Positions 16,169 through 27,971 of a DNA stretch of 64,000 bases are shown here, piece by piece. Position numbers and translations under genes: made by a program. The notes below the pieces were generated by a model. That model was not told the DNA's origin and ran no database searches. It saw only the letters and a program-made list of their open reading frames with translations. Source of the DNA: Ectothiorhodospira shaposhnikovii (GTDB taxonomy: Bacteria; Pseudomonadota; Gammaproteobacteria; Ectothiorhodospirales; Ectothiorhodospiraceae); assembly GCF_016584105.1 (NCBI RefSeq), contig NZ_NRSM01000016.1:1-64000 (forward strand). The letters run 5' to 3'. How positions within the stretch are numbered: the first letter of the stretch is position 1; the number at the start of each line of letters is the position of its first letter.

Positions 16169-16657
16169 TTAATGGTCGTTGGCTGCGCCGGCTCCGTGGG
16201 CATGGCCATGGTCCAGTTCTTCCGGAGTGGCGTCCCGTACCTCATGGATTTTCACCTGGAAGTTCAGGGTGACACCCGCCAGAGGATGATTGGCGTCGAT
16301 CACCACATCGTCCCCGTCGATGGCGGTGATGGTGACCACCTGCATGCCGCCGTTGTCACCGCCGGCATGAAACTGCATCCCCACCTCCAGTTCATCCACC
16401 CCCTGGAACTGACTGCGATTGAGGGTGTGAACAAGGCTGTCGTCCCGCTCTCCATAGGCCTGTTCGGGAGTTACTTTCACTTCCAGTTCATCGCCGGCCT
16501 GCTTCCCCTCCAGGGCCTTTTCCAGCCCCGGAATGATGTTGCTGGCGCCGTGGAGATAGGCGAAGGGGGCCTGTTCGGATGACTGGTCGATCACGCGGCC
16601 TTCTTCGTCGGTAAGCGTGTACGCAATGCTGACTACCTTGTTGCTGCCGATCTGCAT
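16169..16657 (-). CDS. slyD: FKBP-type peptidyl-prolyl isomerase, SlyD-like
   Basis: This 162-residue protein has the FKBP fold split by an insert-in-flap domain: N-terminal VVSIAYTLTDEEGRVIDQS, HGASNIIPGLEKALEGKQAGD, and the return of the FKBP part DANHPLAGVTLNFQVKIHEVRDAT. It ends with a short histidine-rich tail (DHGHAHGAG), much shorter than the metal-binding tail of enterobacterial SlyD, so nickel binding is likely weak. It assists proline-limited folding and chaperones clients in the cytoplasm. I chose the internal ATG (MQIGSNKVV) because the longer frame adds 17 unrelated residues. Confidence 0.9.
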   Translation of the reverse strand: MQIGSNKVVSIAYTLTDEEGRVIDQSSEQAPFAYLHGASNIIPGLEKALEGKQAGDELEVKVTPEQAYGERDDSLVHTLNRSQFQGVDELEVGMQFHAGGDNGGMQVVTITAIDGDDVVIDANHPLAGVTLNFQVKIHEVRDATPEELDHGHAHGAGAANDH

Positions 16658-16741
16658 GAGGCCGATCCTCTGATTTTGAATGAACCGCCAGTCTAACGCG
16701 CCTGGCATGTATAGATCACCTGCGGGACCATAATAACCCTG

Positions 16742-17887
16742 TCAGTCCAGGTGCAATTGTCCCGACTTCACCCGCATGGCGCGTTCTCCCTGCAACCATT
16801 GCTGCAGGGTCTTGCCCGCCAGGCGGGCGCGCCAGCCCTTGAGCAGGGGGCAGTCTGCATTGCCGGCGACCAGGCTTTCCACATCTTTGCGGGTGGCAAT
16901 GGCCGCCGGGCTGATATCGTTCTGCTGGGCCTGATGACGCAGCAGTCCCATGGCCACGTCCGCCAGGGCCTCCTGGGCCGGTGAGAGCTGGATTCTGGGC
17001 GGCAGTACGGGCCATGCCTCTTGCGGGCAGGACAGACCCGTGCGCACCAGATCCAGCAGGGTCTGGCCGTGTCGGCGCAGGGTCTGTTCCTGCAGTCCCC
17101 GGATACGCTCCAGGTTTGCCGGGGTGGACGGCTTGCGGCGAGCCAGATCCAGGATCACCTCGTCCTGCAGTAACCAGCGGCGGGGACGATCTGCCCGCAT
17201 GGCCTCCTGCTCGCGCCAGCGTGCCAGTTCCCGTGCGATCGCCAGCTGGATGCCGCGCAGGGTGTTGATGCCCTTCAGGCGGCGCCACATGGTGTCCGGG
17301 GCCGGCTCGTAGCTGGCCGGGTCGGCGAGGCGCGCGAAGTCTTCTTCCAGCCAGGGCAGGCGGCCGCTGCGTTCCAGTCCGTCGTGGATCAGGGGGTAGG
17401 CCTGGGCCAGATAGCGGACATCATCCGCCGCATAGGCCAGTTGCTCGGGGTCCAGTGGACGACGGGCCCAGTCGGTGCGGGAATGGCCCTTTTCCAGTTC
17501 CACCTGCAGTACGGCCTGGATCAGCTTGCCGTAACCGATCTGATCGCCGTGACCCAGCAGGGAGGCGGCCACCTGAGTATCGAATATCGGCGCGGGCACG
17601 GTACCGTCCCGGTGGTAGAAGATCTCCAGGTCCTGTCCCGCGGCGTGCAGGACCTTGAGCAGATCGGGACGCCGGAGCAGCCGGTCGAGCGGGGCCAGGT
17701 CTTCCAGGGCCAGCGGGTCGATGCAGGCCACCAGGTCAGGGGTGGCAACCTGGATCAGGCAGAGCTGGGGATAGTAGGTCTTTTCGCGGATGAACTCCGT
17801 GTCCAGGGCAAGCCAAGAGCAGGCTTCCAGCTCGCGGCAAAGGGCTTCGAGGGCCTCGGGGGTGTCGATGAAACGTGCATGGTCCAT
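16742..17887 (-). CDS. rnd: Ribonuclease D
   Basis: RNase D is a 3'-5' exonuclease that trims tRNA precursors and other small RNAs. The 381-residue protein starts MDHARFIDTPEAL and has the DEDD exonuclease residues in LALDTEFIREKTYYP, HAAGQDLEIFYH and YAADDVRYL. Two HRDC domains follow in the C-terminal half. The longer frame to 17917 adds ten residues without support. It is divergent from the ChaN-like gene with about 130 bases between. Confidence 0.93.
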   Translation of the reverse strand: MDHARFIDTPEALEALCRELEACSWLALDTEFIREKTYYPQLCLIQVATPDLVACIDPLALEDLAPLDRLLRRPDLLKVLHAAGQDLEIFYHRDGTVPAPIFDTQVAASLLGHGDQIGYGKLIQAVLQVELEKGHSRTDWARRPLDPEQLAYAADDVRYLAQAYPLIHDGLERSGRLPWLEEDFARLADPASYEPAPDTMWRRLKGINTLRGIQLAIARELARWREQEAMRADRPRRWLLQDEVILDLARRKPSTPANLERIRGLQEQTLRRHGQTLLDLVRTGLSCPQEAWPVLPPRIQLSPAQEALADVAMGLLRHQAQQNDISPAAIATRKDVESLVAGNADCPLLKGWRARLAGKTLQQWLQGERAMRVKSGQLHLD

Positions 17888-18017
17888 GGATGGGTCACGG
17901 TCTCCTGCCGGAGGCAAGTGTTGGCTCCGGTCTGTGGGCTTGGCCTGGCGGGCCTTCGGGGCAATAGTATACCGTTGACATCACCACCTTCCCTTCGGTT
18001 GCACAAGGATCCTGCCC

Positions 18018-18977
18018 ATGTCTTTGCATCGATGGTCGTTCCATTGCCTGCTGTTGATCGCCCTGTTTCTGCCGGTGCCGGTCTGGTCCGGAGAGTCGTG
18101 GCTGGCGCCTCATCTTCAGGACCACCCGCTGGTGGGGCAGCGCTGGTCCCACCATGATCCGCTCGGGGATGTCGGCACGGACCTGATCGCCGACCTGCGA
18201 CGGGCGGATTTTCTGCTGCTGGGGGAGGTCCACGGCAATCCGGATCATCATCGTCTGCAGCTGGCCCTGGTGGAGGCGATGACGGATCTCAAGCCGGCCC
18301 TGGTGTTCGAGATCTTCGATCTGGAGGATCAGCCGGCCATTGATGCCTATCGGGCCGAGGAGGGGCATGATGCGGATGAGTTGGCGGAGCGGGCCGGGGT
18401 GATGGGGCGGCAGTGGCCTTGGGACGAGTACCGGGCGCTGGTGCAGCATGCCCTGGACCATGGGTTGCCGATCATCGCCGGGAATCTCTCCAGCAGTGAC
18501 GCCCTGGCGGTGGCCCGCGAAGGCTTCCAGGCGCTGGATCAGGCCCCGGCGGAACTGGGGCTGGACGCGCCGTTGCCCGAGACGGCCCTGTCGACCCTGA
18601 CCCGGCGCATCCTGGATGCGCACTGCGGTTATCTGCCCGAGGCCCGGGCGTCAGGCATGGTCGACGCCCAGCGCGCCCGGGATGCCTACATGGCCCGGCG
18701 CATGGCGGCGGTGACAGGGCGGCCGGTCATCCTCATTGCAGGCAGTGGTCATGTCCGGCTGGATCATGGGGTACCCCTCTATCTGCATCGGCAGGTCCCG
18801 GAGCGGACGGTGCTGAGTCTTGCCTTTGTGGAGGTGAGGGAAGAGGCGGCGTCGATGGCCGACTATGCCTCCGCCACACCCCAGGCCCATCACTGGGTCT
18901 GGTTCACGCCGAGGTTGCGCATCACCGATCCCTGTGATGACTTTCGTGAACAGCTGGAACGGATGCGGTCGGGTTGA
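18018..18977 (+). CDS. ChaN family (haem-binding uptake, Tiki-like) protein
   Basis: The 319-residue protein has an N-terminal signal peptide (CLLLIALFLPVPVWSGES) and a domain with the family motif FLLLGEVHGNPDHH, followed by LVFEIFDLE and the C-terminal GSGHVRLDHGVPLYL. ChaN-like proteins bind haem and are structurally related to Tiki proteases; the actual role in bacteria is unclear. The signal peptide lacks an obvious lipobox, so it may be periplasmic rather than a lipoprotein. It converges on mreD. Confidence 0.8.
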   Translation: MSLHRWSFHCLLLIALFLPVPVWSGESWLAPHLQDHPLVGQRWSHHDPLGDVGTDLIADLRRADFLLLGEVHGNPDHHRLQLALVEAMTDLKPALVFEIFDLEDQPAIDAYRAEEGHDADELAERAGVMGRQWPWDEYRALVQHALDHGLPIIAGNLSSSDALAVAREGFQALDQAPAELGLDAPLPETALSTLTRRILDAHCGYLPEARASGMVDAQRARDAYMARRMAAVTGRPVILIAGSGHVRLDHGVPLYLHRQVPERTVLSLAFVEVREEAASMADYASATPQAHHWVWFTPRLRITDPCDDFREQLERMRSG

Positions 18978-18987
18978 TCCGGGGCAC

Positions 18988-19479
18988 TCAGGCCAGGCTC
19001 AGGCACCAGCGGCGGCGTATCCGCCGCAGGAGTACGAAGATCAGCGGCCAGAGCAGGGTGCTGGCGGCCAGCGGGGCCCAGTACAGCCAGGTACCCGGCG
19101 CATGCCCGGTGATGCCGTAGACCCACAGTACCATCAGCTTGAACAGGGCGAGCAGGGCGCCGACGGTGATGGCCTGTTGCCACAGGGGGTAGACCCGGAT
19201 TCGCTGATGCAGGCGGATGCTGATCCAGGCGATCAGCGCCATGGCCAGGGCGTGCTGGCCCAGCAGGGCGCCCTTGGTCACATCCAGCAGCAGGCCGAGG
19301 ATCCAGGCGGTACCCACGCCCACCCGCCGGGGCAGGGCCATGTTCCAGTAGATGATCGTCATGGCGACCCATTCCGGGCGCCAGGGGGTGGCCCAGTCAG
19401 GCAGAGGGATGATTGTCAGTACGAAGGCCACAAGAATGGTCAGAGGGATGACCAGCAGCAGGCCCCGGATCTTGTCCAT
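18988..19479 (-). CDS. mreD: Rod shape-determining protein MreD
   Basis: MreD is an inner-membrane protein of the elongasome, linking MreBC to peptidoglycan synthesis. The 163-residue protein has five or six hydrophobic segments (first LLLVIPLTILVAFVLTI) and the conserved GxxLDxxxGxLLGQHAL stretch (GLLLDVTKGALLGQHAL). The ATG at 19479 overlaps the mreC stop by one base, which fixes it over an upstream start. It ends the mreBCD operon. Confidence 0.93.
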   Translation of the reverse strand: MDKIRGLLLVIPLTILVAFVLTIIPLPDWATPWRPEWVAMTIIYWNMALPRRVGVGTAWILGLLLDVTKGALLGQHALAMALIAWISIRLHQRIRVYPLWQQAITVGALLALFKLMVLWVYGITGHAPGTWLYWAPLAASTLLWPLIFVLLRRIRRRWCLSLA

Positions 19480-20399
19480 CAGTCGTCCTCCGCGGGCGCT
19501 GTGGTGTCTGGATCCGTTGCATGGGTTTCCCCCTCTGCCGGCCACAGCAGCAATACTTCCCTGGAGCGATCCAGCCGGGCCAGCGGTCTTGCCTCCACGA
19601 GTGCAAAGGCCTCTCCGGAGGGGCGGTCGACCCGGGTGATTTTTGCCACCGGATAATCGGCAGGGAATCGTCCGCCCAGGCCTGATGTGCTGATGATGTC
19701 ACCGGGTTCTATGTCCTCGCTGGGTGGGATGAACCTGAGTGACAGGCGTTCAGGATGACCGGTGCCCACAGCCAGCGTACGCAGACCGGTACGGTTGACC
19801 TGTACCGGCAGTGCGTGACTGGGATCGGAGATCAGCAGGGCGACACTGTGCATGGCGTTGACTTCCAGGATCTGCCCCACCACCCCGGCGGCATTGATCA
19901 GGGGTTGTCCGGCGTAGACACCGTGAAAATGTCCCTTGTTGACCAGAATCTGTTGCCGGAAAGGGTCCAGATCCACGGATAGCAGTTCCGCGATCACCAC
20001 TTGTTCCCGCAATCGAGAGGATGTGTCCAGAAGTTCCCGCAGACGGGCGTTCTCTGTTTCCAGAGCCTCAAAGCGCAGCAGCAGGCTGCGCATCCTGAAC
20101 TGCTCTTCACGCAGCGCCCGATTTTCCGCGATCAAGGTCTGATGGGTGGAAAACTGTTCCATCATCCAGTCACCGGCCCTCACCGGCAGGTCCGCCAGAT
20201 ATTGCACGGGATATACCAGCAGGGCGAGGGTGGTTCTGGCCTGCTGCAGGTGATGATGGCGGTGATCAAGGGTCATGATCACCAGGGACAGAATCACGCA
20301 CAGCGCCAGCCGGAAAGCGGGAGAAGGTCCCAGATTGAAGAGCGGCTGTTTGATGGCAGGCCCTCCTGCGGGAACGTATCTCTGGTGGCTTGGGGACAA
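19479..20399 (-). CDS. mreC: Rod shape-determining protein MreC
   Basis: MreC is a bitopic protein that spans the inner membrane and scaffolds the elongasome in the periplasm. The 306-residue protein has one membrane helix (LALCVILSLVIMTL, about 31-44), a coiled coil (ENRALREEQFRMRSLLLRFEALETENARLREL) broken here only by description, and a beta-rich domain with GVYAGQPLINAAGVVGQI and STSGLGGRFPADYPV. It lies between mreB and mreD in the normal order. A polar acidic tail ends the protein. Confidence 0.93.
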   Translation of the reverse strand: MSPSHQRYVPAGGPAIKQPLFNLGPSPAFRLALCVILSLVIMTLDHRHHHLQQARTTLALLVYPVQYLADLPVRAGDWMMEQFSTHQTLIAENRALREEQFRMRSLLLRFEALETENARLRELLDTSSRLREQVVIAELLSVDLDPFRQQILVNKGHFHGVYAGQPLINAAGVVGQILEVNAMHSVALLISDPSHALPVQVNRTGLRTLAVGTGHPERLSLRFIPPSEDIEPGDIISTSGLGGRFPADYPVAKITRVDRPSGEAFALVEARPLARLDRSREVLLLWPAEGETHATDPDTTAPAEDD

Positions 20400-20452
20400 C
20401 AGTCATGCCCCGCCGGCTGTAATGGGCTGGAGGATGTCAGGTTGTCGGGTGT

Positions 20453-21535
<1,083 letters not shown>

Positions 21536-21625
21536 CTAGCAACCGGGGGATACTTTGGGCAAGGCATGGACTGTGCTACTTTAATCGGCTTAACAACGAA
21601 TATCGGACACATTCCGGAGCGCGCC

Positions 21626-21913
21626 ATGTCCCTGTCACAAGAACAGGTCAAGAAGATCGCCCACCTGGCACGATTAAACGTGCGGGAAGAGGACCTGGAT
21701 ACCTACGCCCGCACCCTGTCGGACATCCTTGACTTCGTGGAGCAGATGGAGGGCGTGGATACCGAAGGCGTGGAGCCGATGGCCCATCCCCTGGCACTGT
21801 CCCAGCGCCTGCGCGCCGATGCCCCCACCGAGCCGGACCGACGGGCGCATTTCCAGCGCATCGCCCCGGCGGTGGAGGACGGCCTCTACCTGGTACCCAG
21901 GGTCATAGAATGA
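21626..21913 (+). CDS. gatC: Glutamyl-tRNA(Gln)/Asp-tRNA(Asn) amidotransferase subunit C
   Basis: GatC is a 95-residue helical subunit that stabilises the GatA-GatB complex. The sequence MSLSQEQVKKIAHLARL and the late PTEPDRRAHFQRIAP are typical. The ATG lies well inside a longer open frame that has no upstream support. It leads gatCAB, diverging from mreB. GatCAB makes Gln-tRNA or Asn-tRNA by transamidation; which is used depends on whether GlnRS/AsnRS is present elsewhere. Confidence 0.95.
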   Translation: MSLSQEQVKKIAHLARLNVREEDLDTYARTLSDILDFVEQMEGVDTEGVEPMAHPLALSQRLRADAPTEPDRRAHFQRIAPAVEDGLYLVPRVIE

Positions 21914-21978
21914 TCAGGGATGGTGGCCTGCTGCAGCCGGCCTGACCTGCCCAACGGCCTTCAAACACGGAATTTCCC

Positions 21979-23433
21979 ATGCACGACAAGACCATCGCTG
22001 AACTTGCCGCCGACCTCAGGGACGGCAAAGTGTCCAGTGTTGAACTCACCGGGCACTATCTGCGGCGCATTGAATCCCTGGACAATCGCCTCAACAGCCT
22101 GATCACCGTCACCGCGGAGCAGGCCCTGGAGACGGCCCGGGCCGCCGACGCCGCCCGGGCCAGGGGCGAGGCCGGGCCGCTGACCGGCGTGCCCATCGTC
22201 CACAAGGACATCTTCTGTACCGATGGCGTGCGGACCTCCTGTGGTTCCCGCATGCTGGACAACTTCATTTCCCCCTACGATGCCGGTGTGGTGGAGCGCT
22301 TCAAGGCCGCCGGCTGCCCGGTGCTGGGCAAGACCAACATGGACGAGTTCGCCATGGGGTCTTCCAACGAAACCAGTTACTACGGTCCGGTGAACAATCC
22401 CTGGGACACCCAGAGGGTACCCGGTGGCTCCTCCGGGGGTTCCGCCGCCGCGGTGGCGGCCCGCCTCGCCCCGGGAGCGACGGGGACCGATACCGGCGGC
22501 TCCATCCGCCAGCCGGCGGCCCTGACCGGCATCACCGGCCTCAAGCCCACCTACGGACGGGTCTCCCGCTGGGGCATGATCGCCTTTGCCTCCAGTCTGG
22601 ACCAGGGCGGCCCCATGGCCCGTACCGCCGAGGACTGCGGCCTGATGCTCAACGTCATGGCCGGTTTCGACGAGCGGGATTCCACCAGCCTGGAGCGCCC
22701 GGCTGAAGACTTCAATGCCCGCCTTAATACCACCCTCAAGGGCCTGAGGATCGGCCTGCCGCGGGAGTTCTTCGGCGAGGGCATGGATCCGGGCGTGGCC
22801 CGGGTGATCGATGAGGCCATTGATTTCTACAAGAAGCTGGGGGCTGAGTTCGTCGAGGTGGCGTTGCCCCATTCCGGTCTGTCGGTGCCGGTCTACTATG
22901 TGGTGGCGCCGGCGGAGTGTTCCTCCAACCTGGCGCGTTTTGACGGCGTTCGCTACGGTTACCGCTGCGAGGACCCCAAGGACCTGATGGACCTCTACAT
23001 GCGCTCCCGGGGGGAAGGCTTCGGACCCGAGGTGCAGCGCCGCATCATGGTGGGCACCTATGCCCTCTCGGCCGGGTATTTCGATGCCTATTACCTCAAG
23101 GCTCAGAAGATCCGTCGCCTGATCGCCGACGATTTTCGCCAGGCCTTCGAGCAGGTGGATGTGATCCTGGCGCCCACCACCCCGACCACCGCCTTCCGCC
23201 TGGGTGAGAAGACCGCCGACCCGGTGACCATGTACCTGTCGGACGTCTACACCATCGCGGTCAATCTGGCCGGACTGCCGGCCATGTCCCTGCCCGCCGG
23301 TTTTTCACAGGGACTGCCCGTGGGCATGCAGCTGATCGGCAACTATTTCGACGAGGCTCGCCTGCTGGGAGTGGCCCACCAGTACCAGCTGGGCACCGAG
23401 TGGCATCAGATGGCCCCCGCGGGCTTTGAATAA
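21979..23433 (+). CDS. gatA: Glutamyl-tRNA(Gln)/Asp-tRNA(Asn) amidotransferase subunit A
   Basis: GatA is the amidase that hydrolyses glutamine. The 484-residue protein has the amidase-signature catalytic triad: Lys in [13 protein letters not shown], cis-Ser in [14 protein letters not shown] and nucleophile Ser in [12 protein letters not shown]. Length and C-terminal [14 protein letters not shown] are standard. It starts 65 bases after gatC and is followed 29 bases later by gatB. Confidence 0.97.
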   Translation: MHDKTIAELAADLRDGKVSSVELTGHYLRRIESLDNRLNSLITVTAEQALETARAADAARARGEAGPLTGVPIVHKDIFCTDGVRTSCGSRMLDNFISPYDAGVVERFKAAGCPVLGKTNMDEFAMGSSNETSYYGPVNNPWDTQRVPGGSSGGSAAAVAARLAPGATGTDTGGSIRQPAALTGITGLKPTYGRVSRWGMIAFASSLDQGGPMARTAEDCGLMLNVMAGFDERDSTSLERPAEDFNARLNTTLKGLRIGLPREFFGEGMDPGVARVIDEAIDFYKKLGAEFVEVALPHSGLSVPVYYVVAPAECSSNLARFDGVRYGYRCEDPKDLMDLYMRSRGEGFGPEVQRRIMVGTYALSAGYFDAYYLKAQKIRRLIADDFRQAFEQVDVILAPTTPTTAFRLGEKTADPVTMYLSDVYTIAVNLAGLPAMSLPAGFSQGLPVGMQLIGNYFDEARLLGVAHQYQLGTEWHQMAPAGFE

Positions 23434-23462
23434 CTGTTTAGCAGACCTGGGGTCTCATAATT

Positions 23463-24896
23463 ATGGAATGGGAAACGGTCATCGGGCTGGAAATCCACGC
23501 CCAGCTGTCCACGAAATCCAAGATCTTTTCCGGCGCTTCCACCGCCTACGGTGCCGAGCCCAACACCCAGGCCTGCGCGGTGGATCTGGGGTTGCCTGGA
23601 GTGCTGCCGGTGCTGAACCGGGAGGCGGTGGGCATGGCCGTCAGGTTCGGTCTGGCCATCGGTGCGCCCATTGCGCCCCGTTCGATCTTCGCCCGCAAGA
23701 ACTACTTCTATCCGGACCTGCCCAAGGGGTATCAGATCTCCCAGTATGAGTTGCCCGTGGTGGGGCGCGGTCAGGTGGAAATCGAGCTGGAAGACGGCGA
23801 GAGCCGCACCATCGGTGTCACCCGGGCTCACCTGGAAGAAGATGCGGGCAAGAGTCTGCACGAGGATTACCACGGCATGACCGGGGTGGATCTGAACCGT
23901 GCCGGCACCCCCTTGCTGGAGATCGTCTCCGAGCCAGACATGCGTTCCGCCCGCGAGGCGGTGGCCTACATGAAGAAGATCCATGCCCTGGTGCGCTATC
24001 TGGAGATCTGCGACGGCAACATGCAGGAAGGCTCCTTCCGTTGTGATGCCAATGTGTCCGTGCGCCGCAAGGGCACCGAGAAGTTCGGCACCCGGGCCGA
24101 GATCAAGAACCTCAATTCCTTCCGGTTTCTGGAGCGGGCCATCAACTTCGAGGTGGAGCGTCAGATCGACATCCTGGAAGGCGGCGGCGCGGTGGTGCAG
24201 GAGACCCGCCTGTTCGATCCGGACAAGGGCGAGACCCGCTCCATGCGTTCCAAGGAGGAGGCCAACGACTATCGCTATTTCCCCGATCCCGATCTGTTGC
24301 CCCTGGACATCGAGCCCGCCTTCATCGAGCAGGTCCGAGGCTCCCTGCCGGAGCTGCCGGACGAGAAGAAGCACCGCTTCATGAGCGATCACGGCCTGTC
24401 CGCCTATGATGCCGGCGTACTCACCGCCAGTCGGGAAATGGCCGAATACTTCGAGCAGGTGGCGGCCGCCGTGGAAGGGCAGGCCAAGCTGGCGGCCAAC
24501 TGGGTGATGGGGGAGCTGGCCGGCGCCCTCAACCGGGAAGGTCGGGAGATCACCGACAGCCCCGTCTCCGCCGAGGCCCTGGGGGGACTGCTGCGACGCA
24601 TCCAGGACAACACCATCTCCGGCAAGATCGCCAAGGAGGTCTTCGAGGCCATGTGGGCCGGCGAGGGTGACGCGGATCAGGTGATCGAGCACAAGGGGCT
24701 CAAGCAGATCACCGATACCGGTGCCATTGAGCAGGTGATCGATCAGGTGATCGCTGACAATCCTTCCCAGCTGGAGCAGTATCGCAGCGGCAAGGACAAG
24801 CTGTTCGGCTTCTTCGTCGGTCAGGTGATGAAGCGTACCGGCGGCAAGGCCAACCCCGCGCAGGTGAACGACTTGCTCAAGCAGAAGTTGTCCTGA
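23463..24896 (+). CDS. gatB: Glutamyl-tRNA(Gln)/Asp-tRNA(Asn) amidotransferase subunit B
   Basis: GatB activates the tRNA-bound Glu or Asp with ATP and transfers the ammonia made by GatA. The 477-residue protein begins [13 protein letters not shown] and contains [29 protein letters not shown], the [17 protein letters not shown] block and the C-terminal tRNA-binding YqeY-like domain ([17 protein letters not shown]). It ends the operon; a GC-rich inverted repeat follows. Confidence 0.97.
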   Translation: MEWETVIGLEIHAQLSTKSKIFSGASTAYGAEPNTQACAVDLGLPGVLPVLNREAVGMAVRFGLAIGAPIAPRSIFARKNYFYPDLPKGYQISQYELPVVGRGQVEIELEDGESRTIGVTRAHLEEDAGKSLHEDYHGMTGVDLNRAGTPLLEIVSEPDMRSAREAVAYMKKIHALVRYLEICDGNMQEGSFRCDANVSVRRKGTEKFGTRAEIKNLNSFRFLERAINFEVERQIDILEGGGAVVQETRLFDPDKGETRSMRSKEEANDYRYFPDPDLLPLDIEPAFIEQVRGSLPELPDEKKHRFMSDHGLSAYDAGVLTASREMAEYFEQVAAAVEGQAKLAANWVMGELAGALNREGREITDSPVSAEALGGLLRRIQDNTISGKIAKEVFEAMWAGEGDADQVIEHKGLKQITDTGAIEQVIDQVIADNPSQLEQYRSGKDKLFGFFVGQVMKRTGGKANPAQVNDLLKQKLS

Positions 24897-24905
24897 CACT
24901 GTTCA

Positions 24906-24933
24906 GGCCCCTCTCCCCAAGGGGGGAGGGGCC
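24906..24933. repeat. GC-rich inverted repeat after gatB
   Basis: GGCCCCTCTCCCC and GGGGGGAGGGGCC form a 13-base stem with a 2-base loop (one G-T wobble). No T run follows on either strand, so it is not a classical terminator. It lies between the convergent gatB and moeB. Confidence 0.6.
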
Positions 24934-24959
24934 GGGCGAGGGCAAGCCAGGGCTGTCCC

Positions 24960-25706
24960 TCACCCACCCCCGCCGCAGACGGTGCAGTCGGGGTCTTTTT
25001 TCACCCGGATGCTGCGCCATTCCATCGCCAGGGCATCCAGCAGCAGCAGGCGTCCCCGCACCGTGGGCAGGCCCAGCAGCAGTTTCAGGGCCTCGGTGGC
25101 CTGCAGTGTCCCCATCACCCCCGGCAGGCTGGCCAGGACCCCGTTGCGGCTGCAGGTTTCGGCGGTTTCCTCGCCTTCCCCGTAGAGACAGTGATAGCAG
25201 GGGCTGTCCGCCACCTGGGGCTCGAACACCGACAACTGCCCCTCCAGCCGGATCACCGCCGCCGATACCAGCGGGGTGCCCGTGGCCACACAGGCCCGGT
25301 TGACCGCAAAACGGGTGGCGAAGTTGTCGGAACAGTCCAGCACCACGTCCACATCACCCATGGCCCGGGCCAGGGCATCCCCCGCCAGGGCCTGGTCGAT
25401 GCAGGTCACCTGCACCAGGGGATTGATCCCGGCAATGGATTCCGCGGCCGAGGTTACCTTGGGCCGGCCGATGCGGTCGGTGCGATGGATGACCTGGCGT
25501 TGCAGGTTGGACAGATCCACCCGGTCGAAGTCCACCAGGGTGAGACGGCCCACGCCGGCGGCGGCCAGATACAGGGCCACGGGACTGCCCAGCCCCCCCA
25601 GGCCGATGATCAGGGCATGGGATTGCCCCAGCCGCTCCTGACCCTCGTAGCCCACCTGGGGCAGCAGGATCTGGCGGCTGTAGCGCAGCAGGATCGGGTC
25701 ATCCAT
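24960..25706 (-). CDS. moeB: Molybdopterin synthase adenylyltransferase MoeB-like (ThiF/HesA family)
   Basis: MoeB adenylates the C-terminal glycine of MoaD before sulfur transfer. The 248-residue protein begins [16 protein letters not shown] and has the nucleotide loop [34 protein letters not shown] and a CxxC pair of zinc ligands (CYHC ... CTVC). ThiF and HesA are close relatives, so thiamine or other roles are possible. A moaD gene lies at 60101. The start at 25706 overlaps the lipA end; a longer frame has no family support. Confidence 0.85.
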   Translation of the reverse strand: MDDPILLRYSRQILLPQVGYEGQERLGQSHALIIGLGGLGSPVALYLAAAGVGRLTLVDFDRVDLSNLQRQVIHRTDRIGRPKVTSAAESIAGINPLVQVTCIDQALAGDALARAMGDVDVVLDCSDNFATRFAVNRACVATGTPLVSAAVIRLEGQLSVFEPQVADSPCYHCLYGEGEETAETCSRNGVLASLPGVMGTLQATEALKLLLGLPTVRGRLLLLDALAMEWRSIRVKKDPDCTVCGGGG

Positions 25707-26688
25707 GACCGGCGGGATCCCGTGTGCCGGCACCCAGGCCATAGGCGGCCGCCTGCTGGTCCGCATGATAGGAGGAACGCACCATGGGGCCGCTGGCCAC
25801 CTGGGAGAACCCCAGCCCGTAGGCCACCTGGGCCAGACGCTCGAATTCCTCCGGGGTGACGAACCGGCTCACCGGCAGGTGGTGCCGGGAGGGTTGCAGG
25901 TACTGACCCAGGGTCAGCATCTCGCAGTCATGGTCCCGCAGATCCCTGAGCGTGGCCTCCACTTCCTCCGACGTCTCCCCCAGGCCCAGCATGAGTCCCG
26001 ACTTGGTGGGGATGTCCGGGTGCCGGGCCTTGAAGGCCTTGAGCAGGGTCAGGGACCAGGCGTAGTCGGCGCCGGGACGGGCCTGTCGATACAGCCGCGG
26101 GACGGTCTCCATGTTGTGGTTGAAGACGTCCGGCGGGGCCTGGTCCAGGATCTCCAGAGCGATCTCCATGCGGCCGCGAAAGTCCGGTACCAGGATCTCG
26201 ATGCGGATATCCGGGCACAAGGCACGGGTCTCGCGGATGCAGTCGACGAAATGGGCGGCGCCGCCGTCCCGCAGGTCGTCCCGGTCCACCGAGGTGATGA
26301 CCACATAGCGCAGACCCATGGCCTGCACCGTGCGGGCCAGGTTCACGGGTTCTTCCGGATCCAGGGGGTTGGGGCGGCCGTGGGCCACGTCGCAAAAAGG
26401 GCAGCGCCGGGTGCAGATGTCACCCATGATGATGAAGGTGGCGGTGCCGTGGCCGAAACACTCCCCCAGGTTGGGGCAGGCCGCTTCCTCGCAGACGGTA
26501 TGCAGGTGGCTGTCCCGCAGTACCCGCTTGAGGCGTTGAACCTCCGGGCTGCCCTGGGCCCGGGCGCGAATCCACGGTGGCTTGCGCTGGACCTGGGTGG
26601 TGGGGGCTACCTTGACCGGGATGCGGGCCACCTTGTCGGCGGCACGCAGCTTCTCACCCCGGGAGGGGCGATGGGGGGTGTGGCTCAT
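25699..26688 (-). CDS. lipA: Lipoyl synthase
   Basis: LipA inserts two sulfurs into protein-bound octanoate. The 329-residue protein has the auxiliary cluster motif [12 protein letters not shown], the radical SAM motif CTRRCPFC and the C-terminal [10 protein letters not shown], whose serine binds the auxiliary cluster. The stop overlaps the moeB start by a few bases. No lipB adjoins it; a lipoate-ligase-like protein is encoded at 42577. Confidence 0.97.
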   Translation of the reverse strand: MSHTPHRPSRGEKLRAADKVARIPVKVAPTTQVQRKPPWIRARAQGSPEVQRLKRVLRDSHLHTVCEEAACPNLGECFGHGTATFIIMGDICTRRCPFCDVAHGRPNPLDPEEPVNLARTVQAMGLRYVVITSVDRDDLRDGGAAHFVDCIRETRALCPDIRIEILVPDFRGRMEIALEILDQAPPDVFNHNMETVPRLYRQARPGADYAWSLTLLKAFKARHPDIPTKSGLMLGLGETSEEVEATLRDLRDHDCEMLTLGQYLQPSRHHLPVSRFVTPEEFERLAQVAYGLGFSQVASGPMVRSSYHADQQAAAYGLGAGTRDPAGHG

Positions 26689-26735
26689 GGTATGTGCTGT
26701 GTGGCTGAAAAGGATAGGGCTGGCATGGGGCCGTT

Positions 26736-27971
26736 TCAGTGTACGACCACACCCTTGAGGAAATCCATGACCAGACGGATTTCTTCTTCCGCCTCATGGA
26801 AGAGCTCGATCTTCATGTCCGTATCCGGTTCGGGCAGCCCCAGCTTTTCGTAGGCGGGTACCTGGTCATAGCGGGGTAGGTCGTCTTCAGTGTGGTCATG
26901 TGTCCTGCGATAGAGATCGGCCACCAGGACGACATCGCAGTAATCCGGTGCGTTGTGGCCATTGCGATCCAGTTTTCCGCACTCCCGGACCACTTGGCAG
27001 ATGTCCGATCCCAGGCCCCAGTAATTGATCACCAGTTCTCCCACCAGAGGGTGTAGCCGCGTCACGATACTGTCCATCTCAGGTTCGGAGAGTTCGGGGT
27101 GATTGCGACCGATGTGATCCAGCAGTGGAACCATGCCCACCTGATACAGCAGTCCGGCCAGCATGGCATGTTCCGGGTCAAAGCGTTCACTTTGGCGGGC
27201 CAGCACATAACTCAGGGCCGAGACATGCACGCTTCGATCCCAAAGTGCCTGCATGCGTTTTTTCAGGATGGGCAAGTCAGTCTTGAAAACCTGCCGCATG
27301 GCAATGCTGATCACCAGTTGGCGGGTGACGTCAAAGCCCAGTCTCACGATGGCATCCCGTACGCTCTGTACCGGGCTGGTGCCACCGTACAGTGCACTGT
27401 TTGCGGCCTTTACCATGCCTCCAGTGACGGCGACATCCATCTGGATGATGCGGGAAAGGCGATAGGCATCCGTATCCGGAGAATGGATGGCCTTCTGGAT
27501 CTTGAAGGCGACTTCGGGCAGGGCCGGCAGATCCAGCCGCCCCGTCACGATGTTCTGATAGATCTTCGTGAAAAGGGCGCTTTCCGTGGGGGTCAGGATG
27601 GTTTCTTCCACCTCAAAATTGTCTTCCCGTTGCTGCCGGTTGAGGGATTCATACATGTTGCGATCAATGCGCAGGATCTGCGCCGGGGAGGCACAGACCG
27701 CGAATTCACGCAGGTTCTCGCCACTGAAAAGGGGGTGCTTGGCCCTGGGGCTTCCTGACTCGATCAGGGTGGGCTTGTCGTGGGCCACAAACGTGACCCG
27801 CCCTTGCAGCACGAAGAGCATCCATCGGTTCTCTGTCGCCGCCGTCAGGCGAGTGCCCGCCTTGAGCGACATGACCGTGGCCTTGCGCGCCAGGTTATGC
27901 CTGGCCGTTTCGCCAAGTTCCTGCAAGGGATGCAGGTCGGACAGCGTGTCTGCCGATATCCCGTCAGCCAT
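26736..27971 (-). CDS. HDOD-domain protein with N-terminal cNMP-binding-like domain (copy 1)
   Basis: The 411-residue protein has an N-terminal region (about 1-115) resembling a cyclic-nucleotide-binding fold ([23 protein letters not shown]) and a central HDOD domain (about 135-330; [41 protein letters not shown]). HDOD is a degenerate HD domain without phosphodiesterase metal ligands and is found in signalling proteins. It overlaps its paralogue by 8 bases. The function is unknown; regulation by nucleotide binding is inferred only. Confidence 0.8.
   Translation of the reverse strand: MADGISADTLSDLHPLQELGETARHNLARKATVMSLKAGTRLTAATENRWMLFVLQGRVTFVAHDKPTLIESGSPRAKHPLFSGENLREFAVCASPAQILRIDRNMYESLNRQQREDNFEVEETILTPTESALFTKIYQNIVTGRLDLPALPEVAFKIQKAIHSPDTDAYRLSRIIQMDVAVTGGMVKAANSALYGGTSPVQSVRDAIVRLGFDVTRQLVISIAMRQVFKTDLPILKKRMQALWDRSVHVSALSYVLARQSERFDPEHAMLAGLLYQVGMVPLLDHIGRNHPELSEPEMDSIVTRLHPLVGELVINYWGLGSDICQVVRECGKLDRNGHNAPDYCDVVLVADLYRRTHDHTEDDLPRYDQVPAYEKLGLPEPDTDMKIELFHEAEEEIRLVMDFLKGVVVH

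Noticed and set aside
24906-24933. Terminator of gatCAB
   Set aside because: The stem is strong but neither strand has a following T run; left as a repeat.
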